A model generated the notes under the pieces. That model was not told the DNA's origin. It saw nothing but the letters and a program-made list of their open reading frames with translations, and searched no databases. A DNA stretch of 64,000 nt, from assembly GCA_020634335.1 (NCBI GenBank), contig JACKBY010000002.1:1-64000 (forward strand). Direction: 5' to 3'. The stretch comes from Promineifilum sp. (GTDB lineage Bacteria > Chloroflexota > Anaerolineae > Promineifilales > Promineifilaceae). Position numbers and translations under genes: made by a program. This document shows positions 25,966-35,400 of the stretch, piece after piece. Numbering within the stretch: position 1 is the first letter of the stretch; each line of letters begins with the position of its first letter.

Positions 25966-26625
25966 TTATACCAGAGAAGGTGTTGGCGCGGACGCCCGGT
26001 CTGCCGCCCTCTCGCGCCACAATTCACGGCCCAGCCAAATCCACCAGATCGGCCCCACAATCACCGAGGTCAGCCCACCGGTCAACAGGATGAGTGTTTG
26101 CGCTCCGGCTGCACTGGCAAAAAAGAGCGCAATGAGCAAAATGCCGTTGGCGACGGCCAGATAACCCAGAAGTCGGGGCAGGCGTCCTCCGACGACAATG
26201 AGCAGGCCCGTGACCAGCGAAGCCAACCCGATGATGCCGAACGTACCCAGGCCGGCCGGATCAAACTGAGACGGAACCATGCGCACCAATTCGATGGCCG
26301 CGCGTTGCTCTGGTTCGGCCCCCGGCAAGGTTAACAGCATAAGAGCCTGGTACGCGCCGTGTGTCAGCGTGGCGAAGCTGGAGAGAAGGCCCAGCACCAA
26401 GGCCCATAACGCGAAGCCCTCCGACGTTGGCCGCAGTCGCTGGTACAACGCGATGAAGGTCGCGCTGGAGAATAAGCCGCTGACGGCCAGAATGACCCAA
26501 CTGCCCAGTGTGCCGACCTCTTCATTTTGACGGGTGATCACGAGGAAAAACACTGCATAGAGAATAGAGAGCGCGCCGACAATGATTGCGCTTAGTCCAC
26601 CAAAGCGAGCGAAAGAACGGTTCAT
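25966..26625 (-). CDS. Integral membrane protein of unknown function
   Basis: 219 residues with about six hydrophobic helices (AIIVGALSILYAVFFLVI, GSWVILAVSGLFSSATFIALY, WALVLGLLSSFATLTH, GIIGLASLVTGLLIVVGG, LGYLAVANGILLIALFFASAAG, ILLTGGLTSVIVGPIWWIWLG). The first helices and the C-terminal PIWWIWLGRELWR resemble DUF4386-type small membrane proteins, but I do not claim a family. AGGAG is seven bases before the ATG. The 153 bases downstream to thpR contain an imperfect CTCCT...AGGAG stem-loop near 25,880 and no gene. Function unknown. Confidence 0.75.
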   Translation of the reverse strand: MNRSFARFGGLSAIIVGALSILYAVFFLVITRQNEEVGTLGSWVILAVSGLFSSATFIALYQRLRPTSEGFALWALVLGLLSSFATLTHGAYQALMLLTLPGAEPEQRAAIELVRMVPSQFDPAGLGTFGIIGLASLVTGLLIVVGGRLPRLLGYLAVANGILLIALFFASAAGAQTLILLTGGLTSVIVGPIWWIWLGRELWRERAADRASAPTPSLV

Positions 26626-26650
26626 TTTGATCTCCTGATGTGAAATGTAG

Positions 26651-27271
26651 TTATTTGTTGTTCAGGCGCAGGCTGAAATAGGCCACGCGCCGCCATGAGC
26701 CGCGCCAACGCACCCAGGCTCGGCCGAGATAATAGCCGTCGGCCAGCTCGACCAGTTCATCCAGTACGCGCCGGATCGACAGGGCGGGATTGTCGGGTAA
26801 CTCGTAATCGATTTTGAGCGCCGGCACGTCATCGGCCGACAAGGCCGGGGCCACGTAAGTGCAAAAGGTAAACGCCCGAAACGTGGTCGCCGTGTCGGTG
26901 CGCCGCCCGTGATAGGAGGGCAGCAAAACCCTGAACCAGGGGCCGGCCTGATTGTTGAAGATATTGTCGCCACGCGAGGCGCTTCGATCAAAAGTCTTGC
27001 CTATCCAGGGATGGAATTTGTTCTGGACGTACTCGACATAGTGGGTGATTCCCGGCGCGATGTCAACGGCCAGGAGTTCACCTCGATAGCGGCCGTCCAA
27101 CGACTGCGGCGGCCGGCCGGAGCGGAACATATCGTCGAGCGAGGCCATCCCCGCCGCGCGGTTGTCCTTCATCCGGCGCTGGGCGGCGCGGACATACGTC
27201 TCGGCCGCTTCCACCGAGACGTCACTCATGTGGCGGGCATCGAATTCAGGGTTGACGATTTGATGGTTCAT
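26651..27271 (-). CDS. Unknown protein with a possible GXWXG-like beta barrel
   Basis: 206 residues; ATG at 27271 has AAGGAG nine bases upstream. Not recognised. The N-terminal ~60 residues are helical (VSVEAAETYVRAAQRRMKDNRAAGMASLDDMF). From LDGRYRGELLAVDIAPG onward it looks like a beta-rich barrel, with WIGKTFD and GDNIFNN resembling the repeated G-x-W/F-x-G units of lipocalin-like DUF4334/GXWXG proteins; this is a guess. The C-terminus, GYYLGRAWVRWRGSWRRVAYFSLRLNN, fits a final strand. Overlaps the upstream unknown gene by 26 bases, so the two are translationally coupled, and murJ precedes both. Confidence 0.7.
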   Translation of the reverse strand: MNHQIVNPEFDARHMSDVSVEAAETYVRAAQRRMKDNRAAGMASLDDMFRSGRPPQSLDGRYRGELLAVDIAPGITHYVEYVQNKFHPWIGKTFDRSASRGDNIFNNQAGPWFRVLLPSYHGRRTDTATTFRAFTFCTYVAPALSADDVPALKIDYELPDNPALSIRRVLDELVELADGYYLGRAWVRWRGSWRRVAYFSLRLNNK

Positions 27272-27902
27272 AGGACTCAGCTCCTTGTGTCGCCGCCTCA
27301 ATGGCACGGTAGGCAAGCCGCAAATAGGCCTCCACCCGCCCCCAATCGGCGGCCACGTCGGGTGAATAGCGGCCGGAGATACGGTCGACTACGGCCGCGG
27401 CCTGGGCGCGATAGACGCCCGACTCGCGCATGATCTCCGGCGTCGAGTTGAACAGTCCGGCGTGGAGCCGGGCGAAGGCGTCGCTGACAGGCTCAAGCTC
27501 AGTTAAGTCGGGGTCGTCGATTGGGCGGCCGTCGTTGACTTGGGCCAATCGCCGGCCGGCAACTTGACGATGGACGACCCAGTAATGGAGTTCGCGCTCG
27601 GCCAGATCGGTCGCTTCAGCCTCGCACCCCAGTGACCGGCGGACCTTTGTGTAATAGCGAACCAGATGCCGCCGCGCGGCGGGCCGGTCACTGGTGTCTA
27701 GCGGGGCGAAGACCATCGCGGCGCGGGCGGCGTCATAACTCGCCAGGATGGCCGCCGGCAGCTTCATGCGAAAGAACTCGCGGTGCAGGTTGACCAGCAG
27801 TCGAAATTCACGCAGCCATTCGCGATTGTAATAAGCTTCCCACAATTTGGTCTCGATGCGGGCGATCCGGTCGGCGCGGCCGTCGGCAAGCGGTTTCATC
27901 AT
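27246..27902 (-). CDS. Unknown all-helical protein
   Basis: 218 residues, ATG at 27902 with GGAG five bases upstream (ATG at 27899 also possible). Strongly helical and charged, no membrane segment: DRIARIETKLWEAYYNREWLREFRLLVNLHREFFRMKLPAAILASYDAARAAM, then WGRVEAYLRLAYRAIEAATQ near the end. No family recognised. Its start overlaps the murJ stop by four bases and its end overlaps the next unknown gene by 26 bases, so a three-gene translationally coupled set is likely. The much longer in-frame ORF reaching back into murJ is a shadow. Confidence 0.7.
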   Translation of the reverse strand: MMKPLADGRADRIARIETKLWEAYYNREWLREFRLLVNLHREFFRMKLPAAILASYDAARAAMVFAPLDTSDRPAARRHLVRYYTKVRRSLGCEAEATDLAERELHYWVVHRQVAGRRLAQVNDGRPIDDPDLTELEPVSDAFARLHAGLFNSTPEIMRESGVYRAQAAAVVDRISGRYSPDVAADWGRVEAYLRLAYRAIEAATQGAESYEPSNRQP

Positions 27903-29479
27903 GATGTCTCCGAGGGTGCAGGAGCGGCGGCCAGGCGGCGGCTTACTTTTCGCCATAGCGCCACGCCCAACGCCAACGTCTCCAGCGTGCTGGTGAAGGC
28001 GAACGCGGCGGGGATAGCGACGACGCCGAGCGGCCGGATCAGGGCAGCCACGAGAACGATGCGGCCGATGAGCTGGCCGGTGTTGGTGATCAACGGCGTG
28101 CGCGTGTCGCGCAGGGCGATCAGGCCACGCGTGATCACCTCGGTAGCGACGTAGGCGGGCAGGGCAATCGCGTAGATCACCAGCACGCGGTACGTCAGAT
28201 CGCCGGCCGCCGCGTCGAACGCGCCGCGCTCGAACAGAAAGCGGATGGTCGGACGGCCAAGCAAGAGCAAGCCGGCCGTCGCGCCCAAAGCCAGCCCGAC
28301 GGCCGCGCCGAGCGAACGGAGTTGCGTGCGCCGCATCAGCCGCCATTCGCCGGCTTCGGCGTGGGCCGTCAGCCGTGGAAAGGCGGCCTGCCCCACGGCC
28401 TGGCCCAGCAGAGCGATGGGCAGCCCGACGAGCAAAAAGGCGTTGTAGAGCGCGGCCAGGCCGGCGGTCTCCGGCGCGCGGGTGGCAAAGGAGGTGTCGA
28501 CGATAAAGCCGGAGTAGTTGACGCCGACGGAGAGGCCATTTGGAATGAGCAGCCGGATGACTTCGCGCAGGCGTTGGTCGGCAAAATTGAAGGCCATGGC
28601 AGCATGGCCCTCGCTGTCGAACAGCCCCGGCAACAGGATGAGCATCTGCAAGACGGCCCCGCCGATGACGCCCAGCGTCGGCCCCAGGATGCCCAGCCCG
28701 TCGATGCGCGTCGAGGCGATGATGCCGATGATGAGAGCGACGTTGTGACTGACAACCGAGAGCGCGGTGGGAAAGAACTGGTTGCGACTGTTCAGCACGG
28801 CCGTCGCCACGCTGCCCACCGCCAGAATGAGCGGCTGGACCAGCATGATGCGCGTGAGGCTGACGGTCAGGCGGCTTGTCTCGGCGTCGAAGCCGGGAGC
28901 CAGCAGGTTTTGCACGAAGAAAGGCGTGAACAGGCCAACGATAAGGATGATAATCGCCATGAAGGCCAGCAATGCCGTCATCACCAGGCTAACCAGTTGC
29001 CAGGCGGCCGACTCACCTTTGTCTTGCCGCGTGGTCAGCAATACCGGGATCATGGCGCTGGAGAGCGCGCCGCCCGCCACCAGGCTGAACAGCGTGTCGG
29101 GCAGGCGGAAGGCGGCGTAATAGGCGTTGGCCTCCATGCTGACGCCGAACTGGGCGTTGAAAAGCACCTGGCGCACGGAGCCGAGCGCGGCCGAGGCGAA
29201 AAACGAACCCATCAGGAGAAAGCTGGCCTCAGCGATGCCGAACTGGCGTCGAGACAGGCCGCGCAGGCTCAGCCCACCCGCCGGCCGCCGCGGGCGAATC
29301 ACTTGCGTCCAGCGCCTCAGCGCGCCCGGCGCCAGACGCACCGGTTCCAGTATCGCCGTTGCCAGCGGAAAGCCCATCCAGGCGCTTTGGGCCAGAGCGG
29401 TAATGCCGCCCAGACGCATGCGGCGGGGCGGTTGGACGGTCGTTGAAAGCGTGGACGATACGGGCGTTGTAGCGGTCAT
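27899..29479 (-). CDS. murJ: MurJ/MviN-family lipid II flippase
   Basis: 526 residues of the MOP exporter superfamily; flips lipid-linked peptidoglycan precursor across the cytoplasmic membrane. After an unusual ~80-residue N-terminal cytosolic extension rich in Pro and Arg, family motifs appear: GSVRQVLFNAQFGVSMEANAYYAAFRLPDTLFSLVAGGALSSAMIPVL, and later NYSGFIVDTSFATRAPETAGLAALYNAFLLVGLPIALLGQAVGQAAFPRL. About 14 membrane helices. The N-terminal extension could instead mean the true start is further inside, but no well-placed internal ribosome site is obvious. First gene of a coupled set with two unknown genes. Confidence 0.92.
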   Translation of the reverse strand: MTATTPVSSTLSTTVQPPRRMRLGGITALAQSAWMGFPLATAILEPVRLAPGALRRWTQVIRPRRPAGGLSLRGLSRRQFGIAEASFLLMGSFFASAALGSVRQVLFNAQFGVSMEANAYYAAFRLPDTLFSLVAGGALSSAMIPVLLTTRQDKGESAAWQLVSLVMTALLAFMAIIILIVGLFTPFFVQNLLAPGFDAETSRLTVSLTRIMLVQPLILAVGSVATAVLNSRNQFFPTALSVVSHNVALIIGIIASTRIDGLGILGPTLGVIGGAVLQMLILLPGLFDSEGHAAMAFNFADQRLREVIRLLIPNGLSVGVNYSGFIVDTSFATRAPETAGLAALYNAFLLVGLPIALLGQAVGQAAFPRLTAHAEAGEWRLMRRTQLRSLGAAVGLALGATAGLLLLGRPTIRFLFERGAFDAAAGDLTYRVLVIYAIALPAYVATEVITRGLIALRDTRTPLITNTGQLIGRIVLVAALIRPLGVVAIPAAFAFTSTLETLALGVALWRKVSRRLAAAPAPSETS

Positions 29480-29655
29480 TTCCCAGTCTTCAAGGTCGAG
29501 TCAAAAACGTGATAAGCGATGATATGGATAATCCCATGCTTGTTTTGCCGGCGGGTATTGACGATGGCATCTTACAGCATCAGGGTGCATGAATGACAGG
29601 CCATTTACTGTTCATTTTCCGGCCAAAACAGAGGGAAAATTGCTTTTGTGTAGGA

Positions 29656-29684
29656 TTGACAATTCAATTGACAAAGCCCACAAT
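29656..29684 (+). promoter_or_regulatory. Promoter of the STAND gene, giving a near-leaderless mRNA
   Basis: TTGACA (29656-29661), 17-bp spacer, CACAAT (29679-29684). Predicted start near 29691 is only about four bases before the ATG at 29695. A second TTGACA overlaps the spacer (29669-29674). Confidence 0.55.
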
Positions 29685-29694
29685 GTTAGGTGTC

Positions 29695-31800
29695 ATGAGT
29701 GAGGGTCTTTCTCTCCAGCAACGACTCGAGCAGGCCCGCCGTCGTCGTTTCGTCGGCCGCGAAACCGAACGCGAATTGGCGCGCGCCGCCCTGACGACAC
29801 CCGACCTGCCGTTTTTTGTGCTCTACGTCTTCGGCCCCGGCGGCGTGGGCAAAACCAGCTTGCTGCACGAGTTTGCCCACATCGGCCGCGATGCCGGGCT
29901 GCCGGTGGCCCAGGTGGACGGCCGTCAATTCGATCCCTCGCCCGACTCATTCCTGCGCGCCGTATGCATGGCCCTGAACTTGCCGCCGAACACCGATCCG
30001 GTGGACTATTTGGCGTCCAATCCCGGCCGCCTCATGATCCTGATCGACACCTACGAGTTGCTGACCCCCATCGACGGCTGGGTGAGAGAACAATTTCTGC
30101 CGGGCTTGCGGGGCGACATCTTCATCGTCCTGGCCGGCCGGCAACCCCCGGCGTTGCCCTGGCGCACCGACCCCGGCTGGCAGGCGATGATGCGTATTTT
30201 ACCGTTGCGCAACCTCGACCCGACCGCGAGCCGCGCCTATTTGGAACTTCGCGGGGTGCCGGCCGGGCAAATCGATGCCGTGCTCGACTTCACCCACGGC
30301 CACGCCCTGGCCCTGTCACTCGTCGCCGATACCTTTGACCAGAGTACGGACGTGAAGTTTCGGCCCGAGGTTGCCCCCGACGTTATCCAGATGCTGCTGG
30401 AGCAACTGGTGCGACAGGTTCCCAGCGCGCTCCACCGCGAGGCGCTGGAAGCCTCCGCGCTGGTTCGGTTGACGACCGAATCACTCCTGGCGACCCTGCT
30501 GAAGCAAGATTCCGTGCATGATGTGTTTGAGTGGCTGCGTGGTCTGTCATTTATGGAAGCCGACCGACGCGGGCTGTTTCCCCACGATCTGACTCGTGAG
30601 GCCCTGGCAGCCGACGTTCGCTGGCGCAATCCCGATTGGTTTGCCCAACTCCACACCCGTGCTCGCGCCTATTACATGTCACGCATTAAAGTCGCGAGCG
30701 GACAGGAACAGCGGCAGTTACTGTCTGACCTGGTGTACCTTCACCGTGACAATCCCTCTGTGCGCCCATTTTTCCTGTGGCAGGAGACGGGGACGATTTT
30801 TACCGATGCATTTCGCCCGGATGATCTTGAGGCGCTGGCGGAGATGGTCGAGCGTCATGAGGGTCAGGCTTCGGCCGCCTTGGCCGTCCACTGGCTCTCT
30901 CGACAGCCGCACAACGTTTCCGTGTTGCGTGGGGCAAGCGGGACACCGCTCGGTTTCTTGGCCCGTGTCAGCCTGGAGGCCACCTCGGCCGCCGACCGCC
31001 AACTCGACCCGGCCGTTGACGCGGCCTGGAGCGTATTGCAGCAAAAGCCGCTGCGCAGCGGTGAGACGGCGACGCTGTTTCGCTTCTGGATGGCGCTGGA
31101 GTCCTATCAATCCGTATCGCCCGAACAAACCCGCCTGGTCCTCAATATGATCCAGGATTATTTGATCACACCCGGGCTGGCTTTCTCCTTCGTGCCTCTG
31201 GCCGATCCCGAATTTTGGCGGATGGCTTTTGAATACGCCGACATGGAGCGTCTGGTGCAGGCCGACTTCACCGTTGATGGCCGTCGTTATGGCGTCTACG
31301 GCCATGATTGGCGGGAGACGCCGCCGCTGGCGTGGTTCGAGCTTCTGGCCGAACGGGAAATGAACATCACCCCGTCCTCCCCGCGTTCCCGCGCCGGCAG
31401 TGAATCGATCATTGTGCTGAGCGAGGCCGATTTCGCCACGGCCGTACGCGATGCCCTGCGAGACTTTACTGACACCACCGCGCTCTCGACCAACCCGCTT
31501 ATCCGCTCCCGGTTGGTGCTGGCCGTCAGCGGTGATGCGCCGCCGGCGGCCCGCGCGGCGGCGCTGCGCACCATTCTGCGGGAGACGGCCGAGTCGCTAC
31601 AGGCGTCGCCGCGTCTGTCGAAATTCTATCGCGCCGTCTACCATACCTATATGCAGCCGGCCGTCACCCAGGAGCAAGCGGCCGAAGTGCTTGACTTGCC
31701 GTTCAGCACCTATCGCCGTCATTTGCGGGCGGGCATTGAGGAGGTGACAATGCGGCTCTGGGCGCGAGAGATTGGCAACCTGGAGACTCGTGTCGCTTAG
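29695..31800 (+). CDS. STAND-class ATPase with C-terminal sigma-like HTH
   Basis: 701 residues. The N-terminal FVGRETERELARAAL leads into a STAND NTPase: Walker A GPGGVGKTSL (about residue 48), Walker B LMILIDTYELL (about 117), and GDIFIVLAGRQPP. The middle is helical and of unknown fold. The C-terminus (TQEQAAEVLDLPFSTYRRHLRAGIEEVTMRLW) looks like a sigma-70 region-4 HTH, suggesting a DNA-binding signal-dependent regulator of the MalT/AfsR type, though without TPRs I can recognise. ATG at 29695 is chosen from promoter position; upstream ATGs at 29593 and 29683 are in frame. Its TAG overlaps the stop of the convergent membrane-protein gene. Confidence 0.82.
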   Translation: MSEGLSLQQRLEQARRRRFVGRETERELARAALTTPDLPFFVLYVFGPGGVGKTSLLHEFAHIGRDAGLPVAQVDGRQFDPSPDSFLRAVCMALNLPPNTDPVDYLASNPGRLMILIDTYELLTPIDGWVREQFLPGLRGDIFIVLAGRQPPALPWRTDPGWQAMMRILPLRNLDPTASRAYLELRGVPAGQIDAVLDFTHGHALALSLVADTFDQSTDVKFRPEVAPDVIQMLLEQLVRQVPSALHREALEASALVRLTTESLLATLLKQDSVHDVFEWLRGLSFMEADRRGLFPHDLTREALAADVRWRNPDWFAQLHTRARAYYMSRIKVASGQEQRQLLSDLVYLHRDNPSVRPFFLWQETGTIFTDAFRPDDLEALAEMVERHEGQASAALAVHWLSRQPHNVSVLRGASGTPLGFLARVSLEATSAADRQLDPAVDAAWSVLQQKPLRSGETATLFRFWMALESYQSVSPEQTRLVLNMIQDYLITPGLAFSFVPLADPEFWRMAFEYADMERLVQADFTVDGRRYGVYGHDWRETPPLAWFELLAEREMNITPSSPRSRAGSESIIVLSEADFATAVRDALRDFTDTTALSTNPLIRSRLVLAVSGDAPPAARAAALRTILRETAESLQASPRLSKFYRAVYHTYMQPAVTQEQAAEVLDLPFSTYRRHLRAGIEEVTMRLWAREIGNLETRVA

Positions 31801-32201
31801 TCGCCATAAGCGTTGGCCGGGTGGGCCATCAGCAGGTAGTAGGCCTGGCCGAGGACGAACAGTACCTGCACGCCGACGGCCGCAGGCAGCAACCACGGCG
31901 ACGGCAGATCGATGCCGACGATAAAGACCTCGTACAAAATTGATAATCCGGCCAACAAGTGAGTGATAATGCTGATAATGAGGATTTCACGGGCGCGCGG
32001 CGGCCTACGCGAGCCGGCCCAGACCATCAACGACAGGCCGATAAGCGCTGAACCGAGCACCAACGCATAGACGCGCGTCTCGGCCGTGGGCCAGCCCAGC
32101 AATTTCAGCAGGCCGCTCAGATAGAATTGCAACATAATGCCGGCGAACATATTGAAAACGGCATCGGCGCGCATGACCCATCGAACAGAAGATTCACTCA
32201 C
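31797..32201 (-). CDS. Small four-helix membrane protein
   Basis: 134 residues with four hydrophobic helices (VFNMFAGIMLQFYLSGLLKLLGW, VYALVLGSALIGLSLMVWAG, IIITHLLAGLSILYEVFIVGI-like segment, WLLPAAVGVQVLFVLGQAYYLL). GTG start with GAAAGAGG upstream. Family not recognised. Converges on the STAND ATPase gene with stop codons overlapping; its own upstream region (32202-32419) is shared divergently with the cyclase-TPR gene. Confidence 0.65.
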   Translation of the reverse strand: MSESSVRWVMRADAVFNMFAGIMLQFYLSGLLKLLGWPTAETRVYALVLGSALIGLSLMVWAGSRRPPRAREILIISIITHLLAGLSILYEVFIVGIDLPSPWLLPAAVGVQVLFVLGQAYYLLMAHPANAYGD

Positions 32202-32419
32202 GATATACCTCTTTCATCTGCTGGAATGAAGTCAAAGTCGACCGGTGATGTTCCAGCCTGCCCATCTCCGGCTAGTATGGGCGCATGATAGACCCGACAG
32301 TGGGCCAAAAACCAATCCAAACGATGTTCACTTTCTGTTCAATTGATCCACGCAGGCGTCCAGCTTGAAAATGAATGGGGCCGGAAAGGTATGAACGATT
32401 CTGTAACCCTCAGCACACG

Positions 32420-35400
32420 ATGAACTGCCTGAATTGCGGTAACGAGAATCCGAGCGATGCTCGATTCTGTATGTCTTGCGGGCAAGCGCTCAGCCAATCG
32501 TGCGCCAACTGCGACACAATCTTGCCCCTTTCGGCCCGGTTCTGTTTCAATTGCGGTCTGCCGCAAAAGAATAACGATCAGCCTCAAGCGGCCGTCAGCA
32601 CCGGCCAACAACCGCAATCCCTCCTGCAGCGTTTTATTCCCCCGGAACTGATTCGAAAGGTGTCGGCTGCCCGAAACGAGAGCGAGCGGCGGATCGTCAC
32701 GATGCTGTTCTGCGACGTTAAAGGGTCAACCGCGGCGGCGGGAAAACTCGACCCCGAGGAGTGGATGGAGATCATCAACGGCGCGTTTGAAGGCATGATT
32801 CGCCCGGTCTATGAATTTGAAGGAGTCGTCGCCCGGCTGATGGGCGACGGCATACTGGCCTTCTTCGGCGCGCCGGTGGCTCATGAGGACGACCCGCAAC
32901 GAGCCGTCCTCGCCGGGTTGGGAATCCTGGACGGCATTCGCGCCTATCGAGTCGAGGTAGAGCGCCAATGGGGCGTCGACATCGATGTGCGCGTCGGGAT
33001 CAATACCGGCATGGTCGTGGTTGGCGCGGTAGGCTCGGATTTGCGACTGGAATACACGGCCATTGGCGACGCCATCAATCTGGCAGCACGTATGGAGCAA
33101 ACAGCCGAACCCGGGTCTGTGCAACTGGCGCAGGACACCTATCGCCTCGTTGCGCCGCTGTTTGAGTTTGAAGATTTGGGCGGGATTCAGGTCAAAGGTA
33201 AGGATGAACCTGTTCATGCCTATCGCGTACTCGGCCGCAAGGCGCAGCCCGGCCGCCTGCGCGGTATCGCCGGCCTTGAATCACCACTCACCGGTCGCGA
33301 CCGCGAAGTCCGGGCGTTGCGCGATAGCCTGCAAGCCCTGGGCCGGGGAACGGGGAGTCTACTATTCATTATTGGTGAGGCAGGCCTGGGCAAAAGCCGG
33401 TTGATCGCCGAAAGCCGTCGCTCTGTAGACGGTCTGCTCCCTGGCCTTGAATGGTTCGAGACAGCCAGCCTTTCATATGAAACAAGCCAACCATACGGGT
33501 TAATCCAGCGCTTGTTCCGCCGTCTCTATCGAATCACGTCGGCTGAAGCCCCGACAGTACTAAGACATCTGCTGACCATCGACATTGCGGCCACATTCGA
33601 TGAAGAGGACGATGTCCCAGGAGAAGCGGCCAGAGTGACCCTTGAGGTTCTGGCCCGTATGCTGACAGGCGAATCCGGTCAGGATGCCGCACAACTGGAG
33701 GGCGAATCATTCCAGACCCGTTTACAACAGGCGATGCGCGACTATTGGGGGCATCGCGCGGAGAAAGGTCCGATTGTCCTCGTATTCGACGATCTCCACT
33801 GGTCTGATGTTGCCTCAATCGAGTTGTTGGGCACGCTCACTTCTCTGGTGTACGAGTATCCGATCCTTTTTCTGTTCGCCCTGCGGCCCGACCGGCAGAC
33901 GCCTGCCTGGACCATGTATGAACGGAGCAGCGCCGAGTTCGGGGAGCGACTTGTCGAGATCGAACTCAATCCACTCAGTGTTATCGAAAGCGGCGAACTG
34001 GCGCGCGGCCTCTTCCGGGAAATCGACTGGCCGCCACTGTTGCAACGCCGGGTACTGGAAAAAGCTGGTGGCAACCCGTTCTTCGTGGAGGAACTTGTGC
34101 GCGCTTTGCTTGAGAGCGCCGTCATCACGCAAGACGACTATGGTCGCTGGGTAGTTGACCGGATTGCGGCTGATGTCGATCTGCCCGATACGCTTCAAGG
34201 CCTGCTCTTGGCGCGTATCGATCGGCTGGAAGAAGGGACGCGCCGCACCCTCCAGCTGGCATCGGTCATCGGTCGCTCCTTCTATTATCAGGTCCTGTTT
34301 GCCCTGGCCGAAGTCACCTCTAATCTGGAAAGTCACCTCATCGATCTGCTGGCTGCTGACCTTATTCGCGAGGCTGCACGCGCTCCGGAACTGGAGTACA
34401 TGTTTACTCACGCGCTGACCCAACAGGCAGCCTACAGCTCTATCCTTCTCAAGCGGCGGCGGGATTTTCACCAGCGCGCCGGTGAAGTAATCGAGCGGCT
34501 TTTTCCCCAACGGCTGGATGAGTTGTCACCTGTTTTGGCCCAGCACTTCGAGCAGGCCCAAGACTGGCCGCGCGCAGCCCGCTATTTTTCCAGGGCAGGG
34601 GACATGGCCTTTGCCCTTTACGCGAAAATGGAGGCCGAAGATCATTACCGGCGCGCGCTGGAAATTACCCTGCAATTGGAAAAGGCCGATACGGATTCGG
34701 TCAACCACTTGTTCACGAGACTTGGCCGCACGTTAGAACTGATGGCTCGCTATGGTGAAGCACTGGCGCTCTATGAAAAGATGGCGAGCTGGAGCACTGA
34801 GAATAATGAACCGGCTTTCACCTTGACCTCGTTGCTAAGTCGCGCCACGATTCTAACGACGGCCAATGCCTATAACGACCCGGTCGCGGCGATGGAATTG
34901 CTGGAGCGAGCCAAGGGCCTATCGGCCGAGTCAGGCGATCTGGCGGTCGAGGCGCGCATCCTGTGGAATCTGATGCTCCTGACTTCTCTGAACGCGGACG
35001 CTTTTCCGGAGCGACTTTCCTACGTGGAACAGGCGTTAGCAGCGGCGCGCCTGGCAGGCCTCCCAGAGCAAGAGGCTTTGATCTTGTTCGATTCCTGGTA
35101 TGAATACGGCTTGATTGGGGAATGGCGAAGGGCTGAAGAGCACCTGTTACAGGCCATCGATTTATTTCGCGAGCTGGACAACAAGCCCCTTCTGGCAGAG
35201 ACATACGCTCGCCTGAAATACGTCAACTGGTTCCTGGGCGAATATGATCGGGCCATCGCTTTTGCCGCTGAAGGGTATCGTATCGCCAAACTCAGCAATA
35301 ATATCGAGGCGCAATCGATTAGCCTGTCCGGTGAGGGGCTAATCCACATAGATCGCGGCGATTTGCAGCGCGGGCTGGATGTGATGGAAGAAGCAGTGCG

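Noticed and set aside
27246..28346. 366-aa version of the helical unknown protein
   Set aside because: The first ~148 residues are murJ in another frame; the ATG at 27902 with GGAG upstream is the supported start.
28322..29446. 374-aa plus-strand ORF opposite murJ
   Set aside because: Antisense shadow; very high Gln/Arg/Asp content and no family similarity.
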